Of a stretch of 64,000 nt of DNA, positions 21,893 to 33,356 are shown in pieces. The stretch comes from Gamarada debralockiae (Eukaryota > Ascomycota > Leotiomycetes > Helotiales > Hyphodiscaceae), in assembly GCA_002803225.1 (NCBI GenBank), contig NXFV01000465.1, positions 1-64,000 of the forward strand, written 5' to 3'. The notes under the pieces are model-generated. The model was not told where the DNA came from. It saw only the letters and a program-made list of their open reading frames with translations, and ran no database searches. How positions within the stretch are numbered: position 1 is the stretch's first letter; every line of letters starts with the position of its first letter. A program made the translations under genes and the position numbers.

Positions 21893-23992
21893 ATGGATGG
21901 CCTTAGTAACCTTGCAACGGCGACAACTCTCTTGCAGCAGGCCTTTCATCTGTTTCGCCATGTCTCGTCTGCTCGAAAATTTGCGGACAATGCAGGTATG
22001 GGGCCGAACCATTGCATTATCCATGGAGCTCTTTGTAAGTGAATTAACTGATAACTTGCGGACAAGGTACGCTCTCTGCTATGATAGCAGTGGAGTACTT
22101 CCGCCTCGAGACATGGCTCCAACAGAGCGGACTCCTCGAAACCGACCCATCAACAAGAGACCTGGTTGTGAAAGAAAGCTCCTTACGCCGCTGTATTCTT
22201 CTTGCAACTGAGATGCAATCATTGAACATTGACTACGCACGCATGGAGCGCCACGTCCTGACCGTCATTGGGCAAGCACACCATTGTCTCCAACAGCTCC
22301 AAAAGCTCCGAGAGAAGTACACCCTCGAAGCCAGCAATCACGTCGAGTCCGTTGAGTGCTTGGACTCCGAAATTCCAACCACCGAAAATGAGATCCCCGG
22401 TGTTCAGCCATTGTTCCGAAATATTCGGGTCGCCAGCGCCCTTTCCAATGATGTGCGGACTCGCCAGCGACGTGCAAAAGTGGTCAGCTTCTTCCGCAAG
22501 GTGAATTTCATGTGGTCCTTCTCCGAGGATACCAGCGACAGGGATAAGATCATTACCCACGTCCAGACCCTAAAATACTGCAATGATACCTTGCGGGAAT
22601 GCTTGCCACCTCTGGAACGACAAGCCGCCGATCGACTAGTGAACCTGAAAGCCCTTTCTCTCTCAGGTACATCCTCCGACTTGAGGGGAATCGGGAGTGC
22701 CGCCAGCACCATTCATGGCCAGATCCATGACCATATATATGAGTCTGTTATGCTCAAAGCTCGGTTGGTGGATGCAGGTTCGCAGGGGGTCAGCGACCGG
22801 GAGCTGGCGGAGGTAGAGATCGATAGTGAGAAGCTAGATGGACACTCACTTCCAAGCGATGTCGAGTCTGGTTCATTGTCAAGGATTATGAGTACAAGGT
22901 TTCTGTCTAAATACTCATCGAGTAAGTTCTCTTCACAGATTAGAGCATAAGCGTTACCAGATGCTAGGACTAACGTCACTTGCGTTCGCCTTGACCGTAG
23001 CACCTGGAGATGCTGCCCCAACACATCCCAAAGCCATTCTTATGGAATGGATCAGCTTCGACTCTTCATTGCCTGATGACGACCTAGATCTTCTGAAGGA
23101 ACGTATTGCCATCCTTTGCACGCTCCTGAAGAGTGCCGGCCACCCATACTTCGCAATTCTGCCCGTTTGTGAAGGCTTTGTCCAAAGCAGCCGGGCTTCT
23201 TTCACCCTAGCATACCAGCTCCCTTCCTTCGCAGTCTCTGACCATCCTCCATGCTCTTTATACTCGATCCTCCCATGCAACAAGCACTCGATTGAAAGCG
23301 AGAAGACAGGAAGCGGTATCACCAGCCGTGGCTTTCTCCCCTCTCTCGAGCAGCGCTACGACCTTGCCGCCGCCCTCGCCGAAGGCCTACTCTCTCTCCT
23401 TGGCGTAAACTGGGTCCACAAGGCCTTAAACAGCCACAACATAGTCCTTTACCACTCGTGCTCGGATCCAAAGTCCCGCTTGGTCCCAGCCAAGCTCGAT
23501 TTTCGTTCCCCGCAGTTCATCGGTTTTGGCATAGCCCGCCGCGAGAGACCTGGTGAGCGTACCATCGACCTCCGCGACGGCGACGTGTCGCCCTGGCGAT
23601 TCTGGCTGCATTCTGAATTGCGTTCTGCAGGGGGTGAACACCGGCGATTCGAGCATCGCTTCGACATCTACGCGCTGGGTGTTGTCCTTCTCGAGATAGG
23701 CATGTGGCAGGACTTGCACTACTACAGCTCATCAGTGAGGAGCGCGGAGGAACTTAGGCGACGACTGGTTCACGTTTGCACGAAGGAGATGGCGCATCGA
23801 ATGGGAGATGCGTATAAGAGTGCGGTTATGGCGTGCCTGGATGGGGACGAGGTGTGGAAGGGGGTCGCGACGGGGCCCGGGGAGAGTCAGAAGGGAGATG
23901 GAGGGCTGGGAGAGATGGGAGAGATGACGATCGCGGAAGCGTTTTATCTTAATGTTTTTAGTGTCCTGAGGGGTTGCTGTAAGACTACCTAA
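21893..23992 (+). CDS. HeLo-like domain fused to a pseudokinase
   Basis: Three exons 21893-22034, 22091-22921, 22968-23992 give 665 aa. Residues 1-125 form an all-helical HeLo-like (prion-inhibition-and-propagation type) region (LATATTLLQQAFHLFRHVSSA ... EYFRLETWLQQSGL). Residues 150-310 are helical linker. Residues 330-665 are a kinase fold: EQRYDLAAALAEGLLSL, the loop HKALNSHNIVLY where HRDLxxxN would be, GFGIAR for DFG, and FDIYALGVVLLEIGMW for helix F. Both the HRD aspartate and the DFG aspartate are missing, so it is most likely a pseudokinase. HeLo domains in HET-S and related proteins insert in membranes and cause cell death. A regulatory kinase-like C-terminus controlling such a domain is an inference. 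No HET-s-type amyloid motif was seen. Confidence 0.8.
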
Positions 23993-24306
23993 ACTACCTT
24001 CAAGATCGGTCTCAACGAGATCTGTCTACTGCATACTCGGGAGAATGAAGGATTGATGAAACCGGGTTTGGTAGACGCGAGTACACTTTGACAATTGCCG
24101 TTTGCCATGAAAGGTGCCGCAAATTACATGAAATTCCTACTCAGAACTCCCATTTTTATGTAACTACACCTCTATAAGTCTCACTACAGGTTGACATACT
24201 ACTTTCCTTTTGGGGTTACTTCATTCCCTGACTGTCTCGTCTTTTCCCAAAAGTTTCTTTGCCCTCCAAGCCAACTTCTTCCATACTCCTTTCCACCACT
24301 GCTATC
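23993..24306. other. Intergenic between convergent genes
   Basis: 3' regions of two convergent genes; no gene or clear repeat. Confidence 0.5.
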
Positions 24307-27300
24307 CTAAATTGCATTGTCGTCAACCTTATCCTTCTCATTGTCTTCCGTATCAGTTTCATCAGCCTCGGGGCCCTCTTTGTCGCTGAACTCTTCGTCG
24401 CTTGGCTCCCCAGTAACCCTCACATTGAAACGCAGAAAACTTGAAGGCAACCGCGTGGGGTCCAGGCCAACGCTCCTAATGGTCGCTATCATTGTCTCCC
24501 GTGGCAATGTGAAATATCCACCTAGGCTTTTTACCACCCGTAGCGTCGCCAAGTCATTTGACCTGAGTGCATACGATACTGGAGTCTCACCCTCGGCATC
24601 CTCAGCATTGACGTCAGCTCCACCGCTCTTTACTAGAATATAGATAATCTCGGCCTGGCCTAAAAAGGAAGTCGAATGCAGAAGCGAGCGACCAGCGAGT
24701 GAACGTTGCCCGGCTTCGGCCCCGAGTTTCAGCAGCAGGCGTGTGGCCCCAATGTGTCCCCTTACAGCCGCGATCCAGAGCAAGGCATTAATGATAGATT
24801 GGTAATCAGCATCTCTAGTAGGGATACCATCGTTTTCCTTCTTTATTCGTCGAAGAGACTCGGAAAGCAGTCGCGTCATTCCAAACTCGGCGGCGCCAGT
24901 GGCCATTTTGTGTGCCAAACTCCTATGCACCAGCTGGCGGCTGGCACGGCGTGCCTTGTGTCGCCGCAAAAGATGCTCCGCGATTCGTAGACGGCCGAGG
25001 TAGACGTCCTCACGCGTTCGCTCTAGACCAAATTTATGCGCTAGATAGTCCTCGCTCTGAGTGAACCAACGGAAGCAAAAGTCCAAGGGTCTAGTGCGAT
25101 CTCGGCCCGGTATGTTGCGAGGGCCCGATCTGGCGTTGACATCTGCACCAGCACGACACAGTTTCGACACTAGATCGGCATGGCCGTTGAACACCGCATG
25201 ATGCAACGCCGTGGAACCGCTCTCATCAACAAATTCAAGTTGTTCCTTCGAACCGAACTTGGACAGGACGTAGTCCACTATAACAGGGTTTCCGTCCTGG
25301 CAGGCGATATGCAGCACTGTGGACTTCTTGTCATGTTCAATGATGAACGGCGGCGCCTTATCTGGGAATGGGTGCATGGGCTCACACAGGTACTTCAGGG
25401 GGACAATGTCGATGTCGACGTTATTGACAAGGTATTCGAACAGTATGTGCACTTTTCGGCCTTCATGTACCCACGTGCGATTCAAGTCAGCCCCATGGCT
25501 AAGAAGGCATGTCGCAATTTCGAAGTTGCGATTGCAGACAGCATTCATCAGGGAGGTGCGACCCAGCTCGTCCGGGCAGTCAACGTCTGTGCAATCTCTG
25601 AGAATGTTCTCAACAACTGACACGTCTGCGTTGAGAGACGTGCAGCACTGGTGCAGGAGATGCTCTGGGCTTTTGAGACGATTCGAACCTGAAAACTTCC
25701 TAACGCAGTCGATAACGAAGTGAATCACGGCAGGCGCAGAAGTAGGTAAGGATTCCTCAAGGACATCGTTCCAGAATTCTGCCAAAGATGGAGTGTCTCC
25801 GGAATTTCCGCTACTCTCACTAATACTAGGCGGAATGTAACCCTCAGAAGCCATCATCTCGAGCACCTGGCTCCCTAACGGGCCTGCAAAGGCCACCAAA
25901 CGAAGTGATAGCAATCTGGCCTGTGCAATCTCTTTGCCCCAAGGTACCAGGTAATGATTCTCCTTGAGAATGCGGAGTGTTCGTCTCATGTTGTCAAGCC
26001 AAAGTCGACCGCGGTATATGAGTCGTTCGTGGAATGGGTGAATACAGGTGGCTTGCACCAGGAGAGCTTCGCCGACGTCTTTCTCTCCGGAAGCGGCTTC
26101 ATCTTCTGGATCGTCTCCGTTCAAAAAGGTAAAGTGTGGGAAAAATTCTCGACCTTCCTCATGGATGGCGTTAAGTAACATCTCTAAGAGATCCTGGATA
26201 TTATACTGGATTGCAAGGTCAATCGGTGAGACGCCCCGATACTTTCGCAAGGGATCAGCTCCACAACTGACAAGAGCGAAGGCTAACGCTATACTGCCCA
26301 TTTCAACCGCCCAATGTAACGAGGTTCCACCGTGTACTATACCATATTGGTTGCTATCAGAGTTGGTTGGTCTAGCAAAAATTTCAAGGCCTTCCGTGTC
26401 ATGCTGCATAAGTGATACCAAATCGTCGACGTCACAGCTCTCCTCCACCGAAACTAGCCAGTGCCACGGCGTCTCCCCGTGCTTATTCGACAGAGATGGG
26501 CTCGCATTGTGCTCAAGTAGAACACGAGCTATGCTCACGTTGGAAAATCGCAAGGCTAGAATCAACGGCGTATTGCCAGCTTCGTCTTGGGCATTGACGT
26601 TGGGGTTTGCGTTAGAAATCACAGTGCGGAAGTGATCTGGGTCAACTCCCAATGCAGCTCCAGCATGGAGCCATGTGTTCCTGAAGCGACTCATAAACGA
26701 TCCTGCAGTGGCGATTCCTGGAAAGATTGCATTAGAATGCGCTCCGAGAAGCGCCTTCATAACCTCCAGATTTGCCGGAAGGAAGAGCATCTCAACATGA
26801 TCTGCGCTAAATATCCCATCCTTGCTCTCAGTTTTGGCTCCCATGAAGAGCTTGAGGGGCTCCTCGGACTTTTTGAATAGATTTTTGTCTAACAAGCGTA
26901 GTTCCTGTCGTGCTAGCAAGGAACCGGCACTAACGGCCGAGCGAGCCACTCTTTCAAGTCGTTCATAAGTGAAGGGCTGATTTCAGCTCCTGCTGCAATA
27001 AAGAAGCGCCGAAGAATGGATGAAGCGGCGTGAGACCCGAGGACGGCGGCTTTTCGGATGCATACTAGGGCTTCTGGTAAGTTCTGTGGCGTTCCAAATG
27101 AGTCAATATTGGCGTAACACAGTTGAAGATAGACGTTGGCTCGTATTTTCCGAGGCATGGAATCATCTTCGGCGAGTTTCTGCATGGATTGAAAGAACAT
27201 AGTTTTCACAGTCCGTGGACAGTCAAAGAGTCGGAGAAATGCTACCGAAACCTGGACAGAAAGGTAAGATCTTGCTGCGGCACTCATCGGGATCAGCTAC

Positions 27301-28691
27301 TGACCATGTCACCAATTACTCGTGTCTTGTCTCGAGAAGGAGGCGAGGAAACCCTAGTCCTGTCATATCAAGTCAGATGAAATTTGCGCCTGCATCTTCC
27401 TCAGTGACTTGAGACTTTACCCATAAAGCTCGTCAAAAGACAAGCTATCCATCGCCTTGTCTAAATTCCGGTTGCGGATGGATAATGATAAGGTATGGCG
27501 GAAACACCTTTTCGCCATGGAGACACTCCTCATGTAAAGATGTAATCGATCTTCGCTGCTGACTTCTCCTCTCAGAAGCATGCTTTTATCATATTCCTCT
27601 TCAAGGGAAAGTGACGCATCTGAGATCAGGAGATCTTGATTTTTCCTCTGCTCAACATAATCGTCTTCCTGCCATTCGAATGGATTACGGCCGTTTAGGT
27701 ATAGTCTCCAGACTAACAACCCAAAGGCGTACGTGTCAATATTCGGTAGCAGAGACTGAGCGACCCGTTGACCTAGTTCAGGAGAGGTCCATGGCTTCGT
27801 CCCCGAAGTAATTTCCACTGTCCCATCATCGTCATCGGCATTCTTATCGTTCATAATGATTGAACAGCCGAAGTCGGAGAGTTTGGCTCTGACTTCCCCG
27901 TCTCCTCGCCTGAACATCAGGATATTGTCGAACTTGAGATCGCCATGCGTAATACCGCAGGCGTGTAGGGCCTGCAGGCCGTGGCCAATATTCTGGGCGA
28001 TCTCAGTCTTGATGTCGACCCCTATGCGCTTATTCGCTAGGTACTGGGTTAGAGTTCCGTGCTCCGCAAGCTCAAGAAACACCATGGGTATCCAGGACGG
28101 GCCGGCGGGATCCAACCGTGTCCAACCGATGGTCTTGATTTTGACGATGTTCTCGTGGTTCATGAGCGGTGCATGCGAGAGGACTCGCAGCTCAGTCGCA
28201 AGTGCTTTGTAGCTCCTGACTGAAAGCACCGTCGACGTGGTGGGAAGGAGAGGGTACTTCGCGATGCCGAGTCCACGGACTTCCCGGGTCTGGAAGTAGC
28301 CGCCCCTAGCTACTTGTCGAGAAGCTCTTGCAGCTGCATCATGAAAGTCGAACACTGTCCGACGGATCTTGCCATTGAATTTGACGTTGTTTATAAGGAG
28401 CATCAACTCGTATGTGGTTGGAAGAGACCCATCCCGCGGATTCAGGGTATTCTTCGTGCCAATTTTTGGAGCCACCCTCGTTGAGCCTGGTCGCTCCCGG
28501 GAAGACGGATTCTTGTCGACATCTTGCGTAAGTTGGGAATATTTTTCGTCGTCGCATGTATATCCATCGAACTCGCTGACATACTCAGCGCTGACCTCAT
28601 TGTCTCTGGTGAAGGATGCCATCATAACGCTCTCTCTTCTTCCGGGCTCATTCTTTGACAAAAACTCGGGTTTTAAGAACAGACTTCTCAA
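24307..28691 (-). CDS. Protein kinase - Sel1 - ankyrin repeat protein, apparent frameshift
   Basis: Exon 1 (28691-27421) encodes a Ser/Thr kinase domain with the catalytic set intact: IAKYPLL, ATELRVLSHAPLMNHENIV (helix C), HGDLKFDNILMF, LSDFGCSI, TSPELGQ and IDTYAFGLLVWRLYL. After an intron (27420-27271) a short helical part includes a Sel1-like repeat (EALVCIRKAAVLGSHAASSI). From about 26945 an 860-residue frame carries many ankyrin repeats (NAQDEAGNTPLILALRFSN, DELGRTSLMNAVCNRNF, DESGSTALHHAVFNGHADL, DAEGETPVSYALRSND) and an acidic tail. The Sel1 frame ends in a stop at about 26913 while the ankyrin frame starts 36 nt earlier. Both read through the same Trp-Leu-Ala-Arg point, which suggests one missing base. 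A phase-compatible 89-nt intron (27065-26977) is possible but would delete the Sel1 repeat. Whole product about 1,410 aa. A kinase signalling receptor of the fungal STAND-like kind is inferred. Confidence 0.72.
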
Positions 28692-28804
28692 GTAGCAGGC
28701 ACCAGCGAAACAGATAGGTATTCTCTAATCCCACCCGCCCTCGTCTATTCAGGGCGTACGGCTGAACAGACCGCCCTTTTCAATTAGAAACGATGTATGG
28801 GCAA

Positions 28805-29251
28805 CGATAATTACCTCAGGGTCATTTCAATTTTTCGCGAATCGCAAAATCGCAAAACCACTAATTCCTTCGTACAACCATAACAGCGCCCCGCCAAACT
28901 ATTTCTCTTAATAAGTTAAAAGATCAGATTCAGCTGTGATTCTTTGTACGGAAGGTACGGAAGGTACGAAAGGTACGAAAGGTACAAAAAGGTACGAAAG
29001 GTACGAAAGGTACAAAGCTAATTTCTAAGCGAACTGTGACAAGTGATCTCGCCCTAGACAATTAAAGAATCTTGACCCGCCAATTTTTGTACGAAAGAAG
29101 ATTGAATCGTATTCTATTGACTGTCTATGATTAATCTGTATATATATTACTTAATTGTATTGTCTTATACTAGTTTAGCGTTGTTATAATACTTGTAATC
29201 TTTTGCGATTTTGCGATTTGCGAAAATTGAAATGGCCCCAAGGTAATTATT
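28805..29251. mobile_element. MITE-like element with imperfect inverted repeats
   Basis: About 447 bp bounded by roughly 50-bp inverted repeats. The left arm (28805-28858) and the reverse complement of the right arm (29201-29251) share ATAATTACC, GG-CATTTCAATTTTCGC and AATCGCAAAATCGCAAAA, differing at a few positions, all but one transitions. There is no coding capacity. The interior holds a GGTACGAAA minisatellite and AT-rich DNA. This fits a non-autonomous DNA element, though the exact ends and target duplication are not clear. Confidence 0.65.
28945..29015 (+). repeat. GGTACGAAA minisatellite
   Basis: About eight tandem copies of a 9-bp unit (GGTACGAAA with GGTACGGAA and GGTACAAAAA variants). 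It sits inside the MITE-like element, and one further partial copy lies near 29090. Confidence 0.85.
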
Positions 29252-29512
29252 GTCCACCAGCGGAAACACACCACCCGCATGCATTAGTTCAGACTTTTGA
29301 GCCAGCTGATGGCTGCCACGCATTAAAGCGGCTGAAATAAGTCGGTACGTCGTTTTATCATTTTTCGTGCACAGCCAGCAGAGAATCTAAAAGGATTCCG
29401 CTTCGGCCTGTCAGCCATTACACGCTCCTGGATGCTGTGTTGCTCCTAGTGAGCAATAGCAACATGAGCATGAGGGAATTTTAACTCACAAACACAACTG
29501 CAATCGATCACA

Positions 29513-32461
29513 ATGGCTCACTCACTATGGAAGTCCCAACAGGATTCGGATGTTTTCCTCCAAGCTTACTCGTGCGAAAATCTGGTTGGAGACACCGTTC
29601 TTCACCTTGCCGTGCGGAAAAACGACCTCAGCCTGACAAGTCGTCTTCTTGAGGCTGGGTTTTTTGTCGATCTTGTCAATGATGACGGCCAGACGGCACT
29701 TAGCATAGCAACATGTCTTGGATTAATCGACGCAGGTCGTATCCTCGTATCACACGGTGCCGACGTTCTTGCACGTCCTAAAACCAACTCTGTCACTAAT
29801 GGCCCTAACCCCGACTCCGAATCAGAAGCCACCATCGACACTGAAAGTGATCTGGAACGTGATACTTCCCCTGCTTCCGGTACAATGTCTCCTTCCGATC
29901 CTCATAGCCAGAAAACCCCCTTCGAAATCGCTTTGGACAAGAACAATGAAGATCTTCTCAGACTCTTCATCGAGCATGCGCTTCCCATGGAAATGGATTC
30001 GAAGAGGGAATCGAGCCTCCTCCACTTCATGGCCAGGGCGTTTGTCGAGAATCGGACGCAGGTGATGGAAGCGTTCCAAGAGCAAGGCTGGGCGCTCAAC
30101 AGGCGTCACTCTCGAACAAGTCGGCCTTTTCTTCATTACGTTGCACAAGAAGCCAAACATGGTGGCCCGATCGAACTTCTGTTCAAATCCGGGGTGGATG
30201 CCAAGGCAACCGACACCGGCGGCGCCACCGCTTTACATGTCGCGGCGCAGCTTGGGCATTGCAATGACGGCAGTGTTATAAAGCGGCTAATTGCTGGCGG
30301 GGCACCTGTTGATGCTGAAGACAGGGTCTTCGGCGGCACACCACTTGGAGCAGCGGCACAAGGCCGGAAGCTGGCGAATGTTAACGCATTGTTAGAGGCT
30401 GGTGCGGACGTCACGCACACTATGATGAAGGAGGGAAAGCGCCGTACACTTTTACACTTAGCTGATAGCCCGGAGATTCTCAAGCTACTACTTGACTGGG
30501 GAGCAGATCCTAATGTCCTCGACGAGATGGGCGGCTCTGCTGCACAATGGGCAGTGCGTAATAACAATATCGAGGCCGTGCGGGTTCTTTTTGACGGCGG
30601 CTTAGACACTAACGTGGATAACGGGTATTCCTTGAACTTGGCGCTAAGGCTAGGCCACCTCGAGATCGCCAAGCTCTTTGTAGAACGTGGAGCAAAAGTC
30701 GACGAAAGTAGCATTATGGCAGCACATGATACGATGTATTACAAGGGGAGTAGGAAACCTTTTTTCATACTTTGCGCAGAGAACATGTCGCAGCCAACTA
30801 CCGGAGATGAGACCGAAAACCTTGACCTCTCCGACTCCAAAGTCAAGTGGGCCGGATTTCACATCCCATCCATGATGGACGTTGGAGACTTTCTACTTTG
30901 CGCCGTCCTTCTCGAGTACGGTTTTGGCACGGGCATGACGGAACTGGCGGATAACCCTAGAGCGCTCTTACTTTGCATCTGCGCCGAACACAACTTTCCG
31001 AAGGGCATCTCTCGATTGCTAAAACCCGGCAAGCTTCCGAAATCAATACGACAGTTCGGTGTTCGACCGTTTAGGTGGACAGCACTGCATCTAGCCGCGT
31101 ACAGGGGCAATCTGGTTCTCGTGAAGTTGTTTCATTCTCATGGCTGGAACCTTACGCAAAAGGACTCCGGGGGTCGCACCGTGCTTGACCTCGCCGCGTG
31201 CGAAGGACATTATGAGCTGGTGCAGACTCTACTAGCAACACACTGTACCGCCGAGCACCGTGACCAACTTGGCAACACTCCCCTGCTATACGCAGTCTCC
31301 GGGCCAGGGGGTGATAACATCAGATTGCTTACATCTCTTGTGGAAGCTGGACGTAGCATGACCAAGGCAAATACAGCAGGGGAAACCGCCCTCCATCGCG
31401 CCGCCTGTTTCAATCGCAGTGTCGCTGCTGAGTGGCTAGTAGCGAAAGGCAGCCTTGTCTCTGTTGTCGACCGGTTTCATAACACGGCCCTTCATGTTGC
31501 AGCTTGTTTCGACGCAGTCCCCGTCATAAAGGTCTTGCTTTCACATGGCGCAAATATAAACCAGGCGGCGGTGGATGGAAGAACCCCGCTACACTGTGCA
31601 ACACAAGCCGGCGCTGGAAAGGCTATTGCTGCGCTGTTGGCCATGGGAGCCGACCCAAATAAGACGGATGTTCAAGGACGGACTGCCCTCGCCACCGGCG
31701 TATATGCAGGCCATTGTGAACTGAGCGCAATCGACGATCTTCTCCGTTGCACTGCGGTGGATTGGACCGCGCCCCGGCCCGCAAACCTGATCGTTGCGGC
31801 AGCTCTGGCTCGCAAGTGTAAAAGCCGTGGCGTTGTTCTGGCACATGTGCTAGATGCGCTACGCGCGGCAAATGGGGAAAAAGCGCTCAAGATTGTGCGA
31901 AAGTTGATGCCGGAGCTGGTCCCGGAGATGGTTATTAGTGCCAACGACGGTGACTACGGCTCGCCGGCCGACGTGATCCCCTTCCTCCTAGGATTCCTCC
32001 CGGAGAACGGCAAAACGCGCCACACGCTGCTGTTCAACATGCTCGTGTCTATCATCAAGCACGGCGGAGACAACGATGCGCAGTTGGCCCGAAGGCTGCT
32101 GCTTTTGGATGAGAGTAATGTGACGCAGGCAATCCCTGGCATGTGGGGGCTGCAGCATCTGTGCTGCAAATATGGGAGGCTGAAGGCAATGAGGGTGCTG
32201 CTGGCTTTTGGCCTGTCTCCGCTCAGTAAAGTTACTATAGATGGGGTGTCGCGCGATCCATTGAATATCGCCAAACAATTCTCGCCCGGGATTGCGAGCC
32301 GGGTCGAGGATTTGATCAATGGCGCATTTGCCATCAGAGAGGCGATTTATAAGGATCCGGCAGTACTCCCTTTGATTAGAGCTGCTTTGGGAAAGGTGCA
32401 CCTGGAGAGAGAAAGGATAGATCTGTCTGGTGCATTTCAAGAGCGAGAGGAAGAAGATTGA
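29513..32461 (+). CDS. Large ankyrin repeat protein
   Basis: Single exon of 982 aa. It starts directly with an ankyrin repeat (VGDTVLHLAVRKNDLSLTSRLLEAG) and continues through about 15-20 repeats, for example TGGATALHVAAQLGHCND, RFRWTALHLAAYRGNLVLVKLF, LGNTPLLYAVSGPG, AGETALHRAACFNRSVAAEWL, HNTALHVAACFDAVPVI and DGRTPLHCATQAGAGKAIAALL. A low-complexity acidic insert (SDSESEATIDTESDLE region) lies near residue 100-125. No catalytic or STAND ATPase domain is visible, so it is probably a scaffold or the sensor half of a recognition system. It lies about 0.8 kb from, and divergent to, the kinase-Sel1-ankyrin gene, with only the MITE-like element between. Ankyrin genes often vary rapidly in repeat number. 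Confidence 0.88.
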   Translation: MAHSLWKSQQDSDVFLQAYSCENLVGDTVLHLAVRKNDLSLTSRLLEAGFFVDLVNDDGQTALSIATCLGLIDAGRILVSHGADVLARPKTNSVTNGPNPDSESEATIDTESDLERDTSPASGTMSPSDPHSQKTPFEIALDKNNEDLLRLFIEHALPMEMDSKRESSLLHFMARAFVENRTQVMEAFQEQGWALNRRHSRTSRPFLHYVAQEAKHGGPIELLFKSGVDAKATDTGGATALHVAAQLGHCNDGSVIKRLIAGGAPVDAEDRVFGGTPLGAAAQGRKLANVNALLEAGADVTHTMMKEGKRRTLLHLADSPEILKLLLDWGADPNVLDEMGGSAAQWAVRNNNIEAVRVLFDGGLDTNVDNGYSLNLALRLGHLEIAKLFVERGAKVDESSIMAAHDTMYYKGSRKPFFILCAENMSQPTTGDETENLDLSDSKVKWAGFHIPSMMDVGDFLLCAVLLEYGFGTGMTELADNPRALLLCICAEHNFPKGISRLLKPGKLPKSIRQFGVRPFRWTALHLAAYRGNLVLVKLFHSHGWNLTQKDSGGRTVLDLAACEGHYELVQTLLATHCTAEHRDQLGNTPLLYAVSGPGGDNIRLLTSLVEAGRSMTKANTAGETALHRAACFNRSVAAEWLVAKGSLVSVVDRFHNTALHVAACFDAVPVIKVLLSHGANINQAAVDGRTPLHCATQAGAGKAIAALLAMGADPNKTDVQGRTALATGVYAGHCELSAIDDLLRCTAVDWTAPRPANLIVAAALARKCKSRGVVLAHVLDALRAANGEKALKIVRKLMPELVPEMVISANDGDYGSPADVIPFLLGFLPENGKTRHTLLFNMLVSIIKHGGDNDAQLARRLLLLDESNVTQAIPGMWGLQHLCCKYGRLKAMRVLLAFGLSPLSKVTIDGVSRDPLNIAKQFSPGIASRVEDLINGAFAIREAIYKDPAVLPLIRAALGKVHLERERIDLSGAFQEREEED

Positions 32462-33356
32462 GGTCAGTCGTTTGGCAGAGCGAAGCGTGACAACTAATAA
32501 AACACCACCACCACCACTACTTTCCTATTCCCTGCCCCTACTCTTATAATAACTACTATCTGTGTCATCTTTATCTCTTACTAGTAGTAGAAGTACTATT
32601 ATAGCTATATTTGATATCTTATAACTTGACTGTGATGGCTGGCACCATCACATGACCTGTTTGCGGCTGGAACCAATAGATAGTCGTGTAGGGGTCGACT
32701 CTTGTACTATAAAAGTTAAGGCTTACTCTCTTCCTTTCCTTTCCTTCTTTCTATAGCTTAGTATTTTACAATATACTATAATCTTTAAACTCTACACTTT
32801 AGACCTGCATCAATCCCGCTGTCACACTAGCCTAGATCCCCTAAACTATGAAATCCACTACCTCGGCTAGAATATTCGCCTAGTTACAAGACTAGCTCTG
32901 TCTGGCCATTAATTGAGCTTGATACTAGCTCGGGCCTAGTCACGTGGTCAGTGGACCTCTAGACTTGTTTTCTTTTCCATCTGTCTGTTCTGTATCCATC
33001 CACCAATTGTCTCTACAAAATTCGATACCCCTTTCTCTGTTTGCGTTGATCTTCAAATGTTAGAGACATCGCTAGCGTCGAAGTTATGCAACACGCTTTC
33101 TGCGTCGTGACATCATTTCCTACGAAGCTGCCTGGTGGCCGCTACACACTAATCGTGCTCACATTGTTACCCTCCCGCGTCGACAAATTCACAGAAGATA
33201 ATATATAGATCCCACTCGCGGGCCCGCAGCTTCAGTTGGTCCTAAGTGTTACCAAGTACAATTTGTACAATTTACCCCTCAATTTTCAGTTTTCCTCAAT
33301 TCTCAACAGAAATCATCCAGCGCTTACTTCATTCAACCATTACCCCCAGCTCCGAA
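32462..33356. other. Intergenic with possible LTR fragment
   Basis: Contains CACCACCACCACCAC near 32503, a possible solo LTR (32631-32826), decayed AT-rich text to about 32950 and then the upstream region of the amidohydrolase gene, with a TATATAGAT at about 33203. No gene supported. Confidence 0.5.
32631..32826. mobile_element. Possible solo LTR or LTR fragment
   Basis: About 196 bp with complementary ends (TGTGATGG ... TGTCACA) and a TATA-like CTATAAAAG in the middle, the usual layout of a small LTR. No matching target duplication (TTGAC versus CTAGC) and no retroelement coding sequence beside it, so this is a weak call. Confidence 0.35.

Noticed and set aside
22081..22090. ATG at 22081 as start of the HeLo gene
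   Set aside because: It falls inside an intron; an upstream exon from 21893 joins in phase and supplies the N-terminal helices.
24317..26880. Plus-strand ORFs across the ankyrin region
   Set aside because: Antisense shadows of the minus-strand ankyrin repeats.
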